A stretch of 64,000 bases of DNA from Macrostomum hystrix (Eukaryota; Platyhelminthes; Macrostomidae), in the NCBI GenBank assembly GCA_950097015.1, contig CATNEN010000034.1, forward strand, positions 2,581,501 through 2,645,500, given 5' to 3'. The number at the start of each line of letters is the position of its first letter. Position 1 is the stretch's first letter. Below the pieces are notes generated by a model, which was not told where the DNA came from, ran no database searches, and saw only the letters and a list, made by a program, of their open reading frames with translations. Below are positions 23,151-35,000 of the stretch, piece by piece. The position numbers were made by a program, and so were the translations under genes.

Positions 23151-23851
23151 GAGGTTTCCAGAAAGTGCCTTAATATGATTTGCAGTCATTAAAATTATGC
23201 CCTACAACCGTGGCGTGGCGTTCCCAGATTCAGAGTAAATGAACTAGCCTGTTCTATGCATTTTCCTAAGTGCATTCAAATAACCCTATGTCTCTCTTCC
23301 CAAATTGTAGCGATCCCAATCCCCAGGGCAAAGTGATGTCAAGCACGCGTCCGAGTGTCTCGAAGTACTCTGAGAAAGTGGGGCCAGCTGAGCCAGCCTT
23401 ATCAGTGCGCAGTGGACCGGCTCGCTGAGATTGACTGGAGAAAGATTTATTGAGGCTCAAGAGTGAATTCTGATGGATAGATCGCGGACATCTAAAAGAT
23501 CTTTGCTTAGTTTATGGCAATTGTCACTGGTCCATTATTAGTTTTTGCTAAAGCTATATCAGTAAATACGAAGCCTGACCTGCATACAGTTAGGGCCATA
23601 GACAAAATCGAATCAATTCAATTGAGGCAGTTGATTTCCCATGGGGATAATCGGAGACAAGAAGCAAAATTGCTTGAGCTGAGAGATAAAAATTGATTTC
23701 CCATGATTAATCAGCAGCTTGTAGACTAATTCGCTAATTCAATAGGGCTAACAAAAATTAATTAGCAAACTGATGAACAATTCATAAATCTTTGGCCTGC
23801 GACTCCTATCAGTTTCAATATGGGCTTTACGAGGTTTAACGAAATGACAGC
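23151..23851. other. Spacer with a possible terminal exon
   Basis: On the plus strand a pyrimidine-rich acceptor (TCTTCCCAAATTGTAG) precedes 23311-23428. That stretch would encode DPNPQGKVMSSTRPSVSKYS and end at a TGA. The family is unknown and no partner exon was established. Confidence 0.3.
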
Positions 23852-25250
23852 TCTCAGTATAACTGACTGCAACTCTCAGTATAACTGACTGCAACTCTCA
23901 ATATAACTGACTGCAACTCTCAGTATAACTGACTGCAGCTCTCAGTATAACTGACTGCAGCTCTCAGTATAACTGACTGCAGCTCTCAGTATAACTGACT
24001 CCAACTCTCATTATTACTGACTGCAGCTCTCAGTATAACTGACTGCAGCTCTCAGTATAACTGACTGCAGCTCTCAGTATAACTGACTGCAACTCTCATT
24101 ATTACTGACTGCAGCTCTCAGTATAACTGACTGCAACTCTCAGTATAACTGACTGCAGCTCTCAGTATAACTGACTGCAACTCTCAGTATAACTGACTGC
24201 AACTCTCAGTATAACTGACTGCAACTCTCAGTATAACTGACTGCAACTCTCAGTATAACTGACTGCAGCTCTCAGTATAACTGACTGCAGCTCTCAGTAT
24301 AACTGACTGCAGCTCTCAGTATAACTGACTGCAGCTCTCAGTATAACTGACTGCAGCTCTCAGTATAACTGACTGCAGCTCTCAGTATAACTGACTGCAA
24401 CTCTCAGTATAACTGACTGCAACTCTCAGTATAACTGACTGCAGCTCTCAGTATAACTGACTGCAGCTCTCAGTATAACTGACTGCAGCTCTCAGTATAA
24501 CTGACTGCAGCTCTCAGTATAACTGACTGCAGCTCTCAGTATAACTGACTGCAGCTCTCAGTATAACTGACTGCAGCTCTCAGTATAACTGACTGCAGCT
24601 CTCAGTATAACTGACTGCAGCTCTCAGTATAACTGACTGCAGCTCTCAGTATAACTGACTGCAGCTCTCAGTATAACTGACTGCAGCTCTCAGTATAACT
24701 GACTGCAGCTCTCAGTATAACTGACTGCAGCTCTCAGTATAACTGACTGCAGCTCTCAGTATAACTGACTGCAGCTCTCAGTATAACTGACTGCAGCTCT
24801 CAGTATAACTGACTGCAGCTCTCAGTATAACTGACTGCAGCTCTCAGTATAACTGACTGCAGCTCTCAGTATAACTGACTGCAACTCTCAGTATAACTGA
24901 CTGCAGCTCTCAGTATAACTGACTGCAGCTCTCAGTATAACTGACTGCAGCTCTCAGTATAACTGACTGCAGCTCTCAGTATAACTGACTGCAGCTCTCA
25001 GTATAACTGACTGCAGCTCTCAGTATAACTGACTGCAGCTCTCAGTATAACTGACTGCAACACTCAGTATAACTGACTGCAACTCTCAGTATAACTGACT
25101 GCAGCTCTCAGTATAACTGACTGCAACACTCAGTATAACTGACTGCAACTCTCAGTATAACTGACTGCAGCTCTCAGTATAACTGACTGCAACTCTCAGT
25201 ATAACTGACTGCAGCTCTCAGTATAATTGACTGCAGCTCTCAGCAGTCTA
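23852..25250 (+). repeat. 22-bp satellite, about 63 copies
   Basis: Each unit contains CTCAGTATAACTGACTGCAG, so most carry a PstI-type CTGCAG and a dyad CAGT-ATA-ACTG. Copies are almost identical, with CAACT/CAGCT as the main variant, which implies recent amplification. It lies 3' of QPCT. Confidence 0.96.
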
Positions 25251-25277
25251 ACTGATAGTAGTGAATGTATCCATCCT

Positions 25278-25303
25278 TTTTTATTTATTGCATTTCATTT
25301 ATT
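25278..25303 (-). terminator. Candidate polyadenylation signals of QPCT
   Basis: On the minus strand, AATAAA occurs about 135-160 nt after the QPCT stop codon (TTTATT at 25280-25289 and 25298-25303 on the plus strand). Confidence 0.5.
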
Positions 25304-25437
25304 TCTTGCACAGAGATGGAAAATCAAAAGCTCGCGCTATGCCAATCAGATCAATCATTGTTTTCATGGCTAGTCTAGTTTTATCTGTTTTTTTAATTCT
25401 CTGGCCCATCACCGGCTACAATGTCCCAGAATGCAGT

Positions 25438-26538
25438 TCAGCAGGCTGATGATGTCAGTTTCTCAAGCAGCCAGGCCAGCACAACCCGGGCCACCGCGGC
25501 CGAGTGGGCCCAGTGCACCTGGCGCCCCGTGTCACGCCGGGTGTGCCACACACTCGGGAACGGTTTCGGCACCAGGTGCAGCGTCGGCACTCCGAGACGG
25601 CGAAACGGTGCGTGATCGTCGTCCACATCGTCGGCGGTGTCGGCGGAAGCGGCGACGTCGGACTGGAAGAAGTTCTCTCGCGAGTTGGCGCCCTCGGCTA
25701 GCAGGCCGGCCGATCGTAGACGCTTCTCGATGGCAACCAGGCGGTTGAAGTCGGCCCGCTCCGTTCCGGCCAATCGGCTGCGAGCTGCCGGACTTGGCGG
25801 CCCGGCCAGCGGCTCGGCGTACACGAACCTCGGCGATCGGGCCCCGATGAGGTCGAGCAGGACGAACTGGGCGATCTCTGACGCGGCCGGGAAGTTCGGA
25901 TTGACGCCTGTCGACGGGTGTCGAGCCGAGGCAGCGGCCAAGTGCCTGGAGCCGTAGAGCGAGTCCTCCGGCGTCCACAGCCCAGCCAGAGACTCCTCAC
26001 CGTCCAAGAAGACCAATCGAATGCCGATGCCGTCGTAAGTGGAGGAATGTTTTGTCAGCGAGTCCAGAGCTTCGGCCAGCATCAGGAGGATGGCGCAGGA
26101 CACGGCCGAGTCTGTGGCTCCAACAAAGTCAGGCGACAGCGGTGCGGAGTCGTAGTGGGCGGCCAGGACGATCACGGGCCGCGAGTCCTTGGCCCTCCTC
26201 GGCCGCGTGGCCACAAGGTTGGCGAATTGGCGCGGACCGACCGGCGTCTCGGCGACGAATCTGTCCTCGGCCAGCTCCCAGCCGAGGTGTCTGCCGAGGA
26301 AGTCGGCCAGGAAGGCTCGCACGGCTGCATGTCCGGCCGAGCCCACCTGACGCGGCCTGAGCAGCGGGCCAGCCAACAGGCGCAGGCGGTCCGGGCGGGT
26401 TTCGTTGCTTAGCAACGACAGCAGGGCATCGTCGACGACCCGGGACGAGCAGTTGGGATCGGCTCGGACAATGTCCGTATAGTTCGGCGCCGCCTCAGCA
26501 GCTGCGGTTGCCAGGGGCAGCAACAAAAGCAGAAGCAT
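25438..26538 (-). CDS. Glutaminyl-peptide cyclotransferase (M28-type)
   Basis: A single-exon gene of 366 residues, against about 361 in human QPCT. It catalyses cyclisation of N-terminal Gln (or Glu) to pyroglutamate on secreted peptides, in the secretory pathway. An N-terminal Leu-rich signal peptide (MLLLLLLPLATAAAEA) supports ATG 26538; the frame is open upstream but that part looks like 5' UTR. Zinc ligands are conserved: Asp143 in GATDSAV, Glu182 in FLDGEES and His332 in PSVWHT. The catalytic Glu181, Asp229 in LLDLIGA, Asp308 in DDDHAPF and Trp331 are also present. The lack of introns, in a region where other genes are heavily split, could mean retroposition, but no poly(A) remnant was established. 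It is transcribed in the same direction as HYDIN but separated by 1.7 kb. Confidence 0.95.
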   Translation of the reverse strand: MLLLLLLPLATAAAEAAPNYTDIVRADPNCSSRVVDDALLSLLSNETRPDRLRLLAGPLLRPRQVGSAGHAAVRAFLADFLGRHLGWELAEDRFVAETPVGPRQFANLVATRPRRAKDSRPVIVLAAHYDSAPLSPDFVGATDSAVSCAILLMLAEALDSLTKHSSTYDGIGIRLVFLDGEESLAGLWTPEDSLYGSRHLAAASARHPSTGVNPNFPAASEIAQFVLLDLIGARSPRFVYAEPLAGPPSPAARSRLAGTERADFNRLVAIEKRLRSAGLLAEGANSRENFFQSDVAASADTADDVDDDHAPFRRLGVPTLHLVPKPFPSVWHTRRDTGRQVHWAHSAAVARVVLAWLLEKLTSSAC

Positions 26539-27014
26539 CCTTGACTTGGGCACTCTTTCAAGGAATTGCGACAAGGGGGCTACCTTTCTGCCTTTTATTC
26601 GCTGTCTAGTTATTGTTTTATTTAAGCCACACTTCTGAAAGACTTTCCATAAAACTGAAGATCTGGGCCTTGCGTTATCAGATATTATTTTGCTAAAGCC
26701 CATTGGTTTTCTGGGAAATGCTTTACATCAACCAATCAGGTTTCCCCGATAAATTCTTAGATAATAGAATGATATCATAATACTCCCATTGCATGCCAAT
26801 CCAAAGGAATTTTCTTTTTCCCTTACCAATATCTCCATGTTTCGTATGTTGCGCATGCTGTTTCAATGCAATCTTAGAGAAATTGTGATGAATAAAGATT
26901 ATCGTTGCTGATGAGTAACGAAAAAATGACAGAAAACACGACTGTGAATTGGTAAACAGACAAACACACTGCTGGTAATCACAAGCTTTTTCTGAGTGTG
27001 AGGAAGGAACAGGG
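26539..27014. other. Upstream region of QPCT
   Basis: AT-rich DNA expected to contain the QPCT 5' UTR and promoter. No specific element was identified. Confidence 0.4.
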
Positions 27015-27330
27015 TGCGTGGAAGTGAGGGGGAGAGGAAGGGACAGGGTGAGAGGAAGGGACAAGGTGAGAGGAAGGGACAAGGTGAGAGGAAGGGACAG
27101 GGTGAGAGGAAGGGACAGGGTGAGAGGAAGGGACAAGGTGAGAGGAAGGGACAGGGTGAGAGGAAGGGACAGGGTGAGAGGAAGGGACAGGGTGAGAGGA
27201 AGGGACAAGGTGAGAGGAAGGGACAGGTTGAGAGGAAGGGACAGGGTGAGAGGAAGGGACAAGGTGAGAGGAAGGGACAGAGTGAGAGGAAGGGACAGGG
27301 TGAGAGGAATTTAGAAGGTGAGAGGAGGTT
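27015..27330 (+). repeat. 18-bp purine-rich minisatellite
   Basis: About 17 copies of GAGAGGAAGGGACAGGGT (variant GGGACAAGGT). Closely spaced GGG runs on the plus strand could form G-quadruplexes. Confidence 0.94.
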
Positions 27331-27939
27331 GTGAAGGAGTGAAGTGATGAAAAAGTACGGAGTTAGCATACGGGTTTGTAATTCAAATAAATCAAATTCA
27401 AAGAGGCATTAAAAAAACCGCTAAAAATTGGTTCACAGTCTCGATGTGATATGCGTGAATATTCATTGTAAAATACTTTTTTTGTTTTTTTCGGAATGTT
27501 TTTCGTTTATCAAAAACTCAGCAATCAATAGCACAATATCACAGCGGTTAAGCAAAAGGAAATTATAAAAAAGACATCGCGGTGTACAGAATCATCTAAG
27601 AGAACTTTCTTTGAGTCATTGAAATTATCCAATCCTGCAGTTTCTGTCTGTTTGTGCTTGCTTTTTTATTTTCTAATGAGAGAAGAAGTTCTGATAATTA
27701 TTCTCGATCTGACTCGATAACAAGCAAGCAAAATGGGAGGAGGAACAAGCAAGAAGTCAAAATAAAGTCAGTGGCATCATATTTTAGACAAAAAAACTGC
27801 AGCACAAAAAACTTGCATAAGCTTTTTTTCATCGATGGAAAACTATAAACGTTAAGAAAACAGTCGTGGAATTTCTAAACTGCTAATAAAATATTTATTT
27901 TTTTATATATTTAATCCATTTCACTATATTTTCGTTTAT
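27331..27939. other. AT-rich spacer between QPCT and HYDIN
   Basis: No recognisable gene or element. Confidence 0.5.
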
Positions 27940-28155
27940 TCTGATTGGTTAGAGGGGTTTTGACTACCCAACCATCCCAGTCGTTTCTCCTTCACTCTAA
28001 TTGGTTGGAGGGGTTTTGGCTACCTAACCACCCCAGTCGTTTCTCCTTCACTCTAATTGGCTGTAGGGGTTTGGCTACCCAACCATCTCAGTCGTTTCTC
28101 CTTCACTCTAATTGGTTGGAGGGGTTTTGGCTACCCAACCACCCCAGTCGTTATC
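27940..28155 (+). repeat. 55-bp tandem repeat, four copies
   Basis: Units contain ATTGGTTGGAGGGGTTTTGG, then CTACCCAACCA and CAGTCGTTTCTCCTTCACTC. It lies just beyond the predicted HYDIN 3' end. Confidence 0.9.
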
Positions 28156-28165
28156 TTTTTATCAC

Positions 28166-28171
28166 TTTATT
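28166..28171 (-). terminator. Candidate polyadenylation signal of HYDIN
   Basis: AATAAA on the minus strand about 100 nt after the HYDIN stop. This implies a short 3' UTR ending before the 55-bp repeat. Confidence 0.55.
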
Positions 28172-28267
28172 AATACGCTGTCTCAGTTTGATAATCACGC
28201 AGTTTTAGCTTTGTTAAAGGTTGCTTTCAAATAAACACTCCGTCCAAATAAAAAAACCACACTCAGT

Positions 28268-29092
28268 CTATCGGCTCAGCCAGAGGGCCTGTCGGGCGGA
28301 TGTCCACGCAAGTAGTACACCCACTGAAGGGACGCTGCCGGCGCCGGTGGAGCGGGCGCAAGTGACGAGCAGTTTGGCCATCACAGCGTCCTGCCCCGCC
28401 TCGGCGCCCGGATTGAAGGCCACAACAATGCGGTACTCCTTGTGCGGCCGTACCGTGTCCCCGGGCTTGTGCACGGTGAAGGCCGGATTGTCCACCTGGA
28501 ATGTGAACTGAGTGGCCGACGGGAACACGTTGCGGAAGGCGATGGTGGTTGTGGCTCCGGCCTTCACAACGAACGGACCCTGTGGCTTCGGAGGCAGGCA
28601 CACCGCGTGCAGAGGAAACAGGTAGGCTCCAGCTGACTGGCTGGTCACCGTGAGGGCGCTCTTGATGTCGCCCAACCTGCAGGGTTCAAAGACGACGTCC
28701 AGGACGCCCTCAGAGCCTGGCGACACCGTGACGGCCTTGTCGCAGTGGAAATCGGCGCCAGGCTCGATGCGACAGGCGAAGTCAGCCTTGGAGCGGCCGT
28801 AGTTAACGAAGCGGGCCTGCAGCACCTGCTGGCCGCCCAGGTGAGTGGTGAAGTGGAGGGCTCTCTCCGGTCCTGGCTGGGTGCCCTTCAGGTCCAGCTC
28901 GTAGGTGAAGAGGCCGAGCTCCGGGCACTGAAGCTCAAGCTTGCCCCTGTAGTCCTGCGGCTTCAGCGGCAGGAACTCGATCTCAATCTGGCCTTGAGTC
29001 TGCTGAGGAATCTGCAGCTGGGACGGGACTCGGACCTCGGGCAGGGTGGTAGACACTGTCAGGGTCACTGGATGGGCCAGCGGGTTCTCGAT
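28268..29092 (-). CDS. HYDIN exon 33 (C-terminus, apparent frameshift)
   Basis: Encodes IENPLAHPVTLTVST, CPELGLFTYELDLKGTQPG, CRLGDIKSALTVTSQS, LPPKPQGPFVVKAGATTTIA and VDNPAFTVHKPG, matching the HYDIN C-terminus. The open frame ends at TAG 28270-28268. About 90 nt before that stop, the conserved end (WVYYLRG) appears in the +1 frame and would stop at TGA 28278-28276. A single extra base near 28357 would explain this. Confidence 0.92.
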   Translation of the reverse strand: MENPLAHPVTLTVSTTLPEVRVPSQLQIPQQTQGQIEIEFLPLKPQDYRGKLELQCPELGLFTYELDLKGTQPGPERALHFTTHLGGQQVLQARFVNYGRSKADFACRIEPGADFHCDKAVTVSPGSEGVLDVVFEPCRLGDIKSALTVTSQSAGAYLFPLHAVCLPPKPQGPFVVKAGATTTIAFRNVFPSATQFTFQVDNPAFTVHKPGDTVRPHKEYRIVVAFNPGAEAGQDAVMAKLLVTCARSTGAGSVPSVGVLLAWTSARQALWLSR

Positions 29093-32000
29093 CTGCGGGA
29101 TTCGGCGTGGGAGGCGAAGATGAGCTTCTGGACACAAAAACCTGCGCTATCAGCTCCTGAATTCAGAAACACCGTCAGAATCGCCTCACCTCAATGGAGT
29201 GCTGAACTGCCTGTCGCACTGGGCTGCTGAGGCTGATGGAGCCGACGCTGCCGGGCCGGCCCGCCTTGAGGAACACCTCGTAGGTGACGTACTCTCCCGT
29301 GTCCTCATTCTCAAATCGAATCCTCAGCTGGTACTGCGCCTCCCTGTAGCAGAACACGTGCAGCTTGTAGTCTCGCTTGGCGTCTCCGGGCACATCGATG
29401 TAGTCCAGTCCCTGGAAGGTGGTGCCAGCGTCGATCTTGTCCGGCTTGAGGATCTCCCTGGTGACCTTGAAGCGCTGGGCTCTCGGCAGCCAGTTCTGCA
29501 CTGGCAGCACCTCGTAGTGATCCATCTTGCACGGAATCTCCTGCGTCACCTTCAGCGGCCGCGGTTCCTCGGCTGATCCCAGCAGGTTGTACAGCAGCCC
29601 GGTGCCGTCTGGGAGGGCAAAGAACAGCGTGCCGCTGTGCTTCTTGCCATCAAGGGTCATCCTCAGCGGCCTGTACGTCAGCTCGTAGGTCTTTGTCTGC
29701 TGCGGCTCCACCACGAGGATATCCGGACCAGACCAGTAGTCGCCGTCGATGACTGGGCGAAGCTTCCACTGGGTGTGCGAGTTGTTGAATATCTGGATCG
29801 GCTTGGTGTCCTTCTGGCGCACCTGGCAGATAAAGTGCGGCGTCTCGCGCACCGGGGTTGCTGGCGCGCTAGTTCCGGTCAGGGTGAGGTCCAAATCCTT
29901 CCAGCCTTCGATGCGGCACTTGATGCCCTCAATGCGGATGTCCGCCTTGGCTTGGGTCGGCCTGAGGGAAAGCGGTTTGGGATCAGATTCTGAAACTCTG
30001 GCATGAGCGATGATTCTGAGCCCTGAGCACATGCTCACACAGGGTGTACATCTGCTTCGGCTTACTCATCGTCAGGCAGTGCACACACTCCCTGCGCCTT
30101 TGGGGTTTGGCCCTCATGGGCCAAAAATTACACGACAAGCCCCCTGAGCCTTCTCTACGCGACTGCGCCACAAACAAAAACGGAAAACTGACAAAAATGA
30201 ACAGAGAATCGAACCTATGATCTAATTTGACATAGGCGGGCTATGGATAAACTCACTTGAAGGTGACCTCGATGGTGACCTCAGCACCCGGGCTGAGATA
30301 GCCGGACTCGGGCGAGATCGAGAAGTCGGGCTTCAGCTTGGCGGTGTCCCAGGCGAACCTGGCGCCGATGTCACCGCAATTGTACAGGATGAGGCTGCGC
30401 TTGGACTGGCTGCCAACCACCAGCTTTGGCGGCTCCTTGCCGGCCTCGGCGAAGCTCGGGCCTGGCGGCAGGAAGCTGAGCAGAGCCGAACTCAGGCGGA
30501 ACTCGTGTGCCAGGCAGGCGCCGCGCACCGCCAGTACCGGGACCGGCGACAACGCCCAGGCCTCAGCCAGGACCTCCTCGGTGAATTGCGCCACCCGGCA
30601 GCTGGGCCGGAACGCGATCTCAACGTTCACCGTCTCCTGCGGATTCAGTGTCACCCGATCCTTCGGCTGCTTGATAGTCAGCGCGTCGCCACCGGCCAGC
30701 TCCTTGCTGGCTGGCGACACGACGAACCGCAGCGGCACAGGAGCCAGGCCCCGGTTGGTCACCGGAATCACCTTCTTCACTAGCTCGCCGATTTTTGCAA
30801 CGCCCAGGTGCACAATGCGCTGCCGCGGGTTCACCGGCTCGATGCGCAGCTCAGAGCCGCGGCCGGCCAGTTGGACGCTTGCCTGGGTCAGGCCGTTCAG
30901 CTCGAAGGTCACCGTCTCCTCGTAGCGCACGGCCTCTCTGGATTGGTGGCGGCGGGGATGGGACTCTTTAAGGTTGGGATTCTCTGTGGATGGGATTACT
31001 TGAGGATGGGATTACTTAAGGATGGGACTACTTGAGGATGGGATTACTTGAGGATGGGATTACTTAAGGATGAGTCTACTTGAGGATGGGATTACTTGAG
31101 GATGGGATTGCTTGAGGATGGGATTACTTGAGGATGGGATTACTTGAGGATGGGATTACTTGAGGATGGGACTACTTGAGGATGGGATTACTTGAGGATG
31201 GGATTACTTGAGGATGGGATTACTTGAGGATGGGATTGCTTGAGGATGGGATTACTTGAGGTTGGGATTACTTGAGGATGGGATTACTTGAGGATGGGAT
31301 TACTTGAGGTTGGGATTACTTGAGGGTGGGATTACTTGAGGGTGGGATTACTTGAGGATGGGATTACTTAGGGATGGGATTTTTCGTGGATGGGATTGTT
31401 GATATGTTGATATTTAGCGATTGATTCTCAAGAGGCTGGATTTTAATCTTGCGATATTCCTAGTATTCGAAAATTAGATTTTCGTTTGAAAACAACTTGG
31501 TTCGTAGCGGAAATTTACCTGGGCAGGAAGGTGAAGCTGCAGCTGGTTGACTGGCCGGGCTGCAGCAGGCAGGCCTTGAAGTCGTGGTGCAGCACTTGGC
31601 TGGTGGTGTACAGGCAGTCCACGGTGATTGGCCGGCTGTCCAGATTGTGTACAAACAGCTGCGCGGTGGCCGGATCCATCCCGGCCTGGAAGACGAATTT
31701 CGGCCCGAAGTCGTGCTTCGCCGTGGCGGCACTCTTGGCCGGATCTTTGCTGCCGAAGGCGAAGCCGATCTTTGGCTCGGTGGAGCCGCCCAGAACTGCC
31801 ACCTGGTAGGTCGGCCCGTTGGGCACGGTCAACACCAGCTGGGTGCCCTTCAGCTGGCAGCGTGACTTTGGCGCAAACACCAGCTCGCAAATCTTTCGCT
31901 CGCCGAACGGACCATTCGCTTCGACAGGCGTCACGGTGAGACTGTCGGGCCTCTTGCAGCCGGGGGCGAAGCTCCATGCAAAGTTCAAGTCGAATTTGCC

Positions 32001-35000
32001 CCTGTTCCACACCACCAGACGACGGCGGACCACCTCGTTGACTTCCACGGAGCTGAAGTCAAGCTGAGGAGAGACGGTTTAGGGAATCGGGGGGTAAAAC
32101 ACGTTACGGATCTCCATTCCCTCTCAAATTCCTATTGTCCTGTTCCAAAGTTTTCTCTTTCTTGAGATCACTTTCTCCTTCAGCTCGCATGCCAAACCGA
32201 CTCTCACCTGGCCGGGAGTTTTCTCAGAGACCGGCAGGCTCTGGCCGCTCTCAGGATCCTCAACGAGCAGGTCGGCCTTCATGCAGTAGCCCTCGGCCTT
32301 GACGTTCAGCGTCAGCGGTTCGGTCTTGTTTCGCACGTTGCAGCGCAGATTGAAGTTGGCCGGCTTCTCGGAGGTCAAGCAGAGCGTCATGGTTAGGTCC
32401 AGCCGGCCGCGCTTTGGCACCAGGCCGGACATTGGCTCCACCCGGAGGGTGTTGGGATGCCCCGGGCAGCGCAGCGAGTTAGGATCGATGTCAAATTGGA
32501 AGGCCTGGTCCTCCTCGTTAGTCATGTAGAATGTCTCCTGGGCTGTGAACTGCAGCAGTAGCGAGTTGAAATTGTGATGACTGCGGTCGAAGGCCACCCG
32601 CGGCTCCTTGGTGCGGCCGACCACCAGGAAGGGCAGGCTGACGCCGTGCGCTGGCACGCTGAAGCACCAGAAGCTCTCGGAGACGCCCAGCTTCTTCGGC
32701 ATGTATTCGAATGCGACCTCGGCGCCCCGGCCTGGCTCCAAGTAGCCGCCGCGGTCCAGGCACAGTATGCCGTTGTCGTCCTTGACGTTCTGGCCATCCT
32801 GGCACTCCCACTGGTAGGCGTATCCCACGCTAGTCGGGTTGACGATGTGGAAGCGGCGCAGGGCGCGGTTGTCGAGGCCGACGCTGTCGATTTCCACGAC
32901 TCGCGTGTCCGGATTTAGCTTGGCGCCAGGCGGCGCGCCGTTGGGTCCCGGCAGCTCCGGGTTACGCTTAGCGCCTGTCATTAAAGTACATTCGAGTTCT
33001 CATGTACTTTTAAACCACTGTTCTCGTCGTTGAAATAGATTTAAAGAGTTATTATGGTACATAAAATCCAGATATATTAAATTGAACATTTTTTAAAGTA
33101 AAAAAAATATTTTTTTGCACTTTTACTTTTAAAAGTACATATAATGTACTTTTTTCGTAGTAAACATAAAGTATTTTTATTAACAGAAGTAATTTTATGT
33201 ACATATACAGTAAATAAGCACACGTTCAGTGTTTTTAGAATGTTTTCAGTAAAAAAACGAACATTACTTTTTTATTCATCTGTTGGTTATTCACAAAGCA
33301 ACATACTAACCAGTCAGGTAATCCGATTGCGGCAATTCGAAGTGGCAGAACGGCTGCACAGACCGGCCCGTCACTGTGATGCACGGCGCCGCTGCCGCCG
33401 GTCCCTCCTCCAGGTTGGGCACCCGGCAGACCAGCCTGGCCTTGAAGCTGCCCAACGCCAGCGGCGCGAAGGCCAGCGTCACGTCGACTGTGCGGCCAAC
33501 TGGAACAGTGCCCGACTCGGGCTCAACGGCGAATGGCAGCAGGGCCTCCTGTCGGTTACTCTGACGAGCCGACTGGGGCCGACTGCTCGAGCCCGACGCC
33601 TGATCGTTGACGGTCTCCATGACAACCTGCCAGGAGAAGGCCACGGCTACGCGGCCAGTGTTGACCAGCTGGACCTGGTGCACGCGCCGCTGGAACAGCA
33701 GGGTGTCCCGGAACTGCACCGTCTCGGTGAGGGGCGCCAGCTTGCACTGATCAGCCTTGGCCGACACCAGCAGTTCCAGGCTGCGCTGACTGTCAGACAG
33801 TTCGGTGTGCTCCGGCTCGGCTTCCACTTCCACCACTTTCTTTTTGCGGCCAGCCGGCTGTGCCGGGTCGACTGGCAGCCAGCGCATTGTGCGCTTGGTG
33901 TCGTCCCAGTCGGCCGGGGGCGCCTCCTTGTAGGTGAGCTTGACCAGCCGGCAAGCGATTGGCTGGGCTCGAATCTCCTGCGGCTGGGCGGCTCTGTAGG
34001 TGGCCGCAATGGACTTGCTCTGGCCAGGGCGCAGGTGGCCCACGGCTGGCAAGAAGGTCACTCCGCTATCGCCAGAGCCAGTCGGGAATGCGAACCGCAC
34101 CGTGTCAGTCTGCGAGTGGTTGCACAACTGGAAGGTGAGAATCTTCGGCTCGACCAGGTAGCAATCGCCGAAGTGCAGGTGGTTGTGCTTGGCGGCTGAA
34201 AGTTACGATGGTGTGGGGAAAGCTTTGCAATTGAACCAGTAACTGGCGTATTCGTTAAAGTACAGACAACACACAGAAAGCTTAAATGGTACGCCCGTAA
34301 ATATAGACAGCAGAAGCAAAATAAGCAAAAGCAAAAGCATAAGCATTTCCAGGTTTGAAAACTAAAAATAGCTTCGATGTGTTACAGCTTCTACTCTTAG
34401 TGGCATGCGACGAACAGTTGTATTAAAAAATGACTACACCCAAAGTTTTCTGGTACAGTGGACCGAGGCAAGAAACGAAATACTTAGTATGAATATATTA
34501 TATATAATATGACGTTGTAATAATAAAATACTACGAGAATAATTTAGAAAGAAAACGGTGGAAGCAAAAAATACTAATCACAACGTTACGATCGTATTTC
34601 TGCGCTTTAAGCGGCAACGCCATTTTAAACTTTTTCGCTAGCAGAAATCGAAAATCGCAAAGATGTGCTGTGCTGTACCCTGTACTGTATATATAGAGTT
34701 GTTAACGCTTAAAGAACATGCAACCAAAAACCCATTTTCTAACCCAAATCGGATGAACAATTTTTCATTTTATCACGCCTCGGACCGCCGAAGCATAGCC
34801 TAGCTTTGAACAACCATAGAATAGCTGCACCCAGCACCCCATTTTCTCACCCCAGTCGGGTAGCCCTGACCAGCCCCGAAATGGCTGCACCCACCACCCC
34901 ATTTTCTCACCCCAGTCAGCCCTGACCAGCCCCGAAATGGCTGCACCCACCACCCCATTTTCTCACCCCAGTCAGCCCTGACCAGCCCCGAAATGGCTGC

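Noticed and set aside
26539-26703. 55-residue N-terminal extension of QPCT
   Set aside because: It would bury the signal peptide MLLLLLLPLATAAA inside the protein. Starting at ATG 26538 gives the usual family length.
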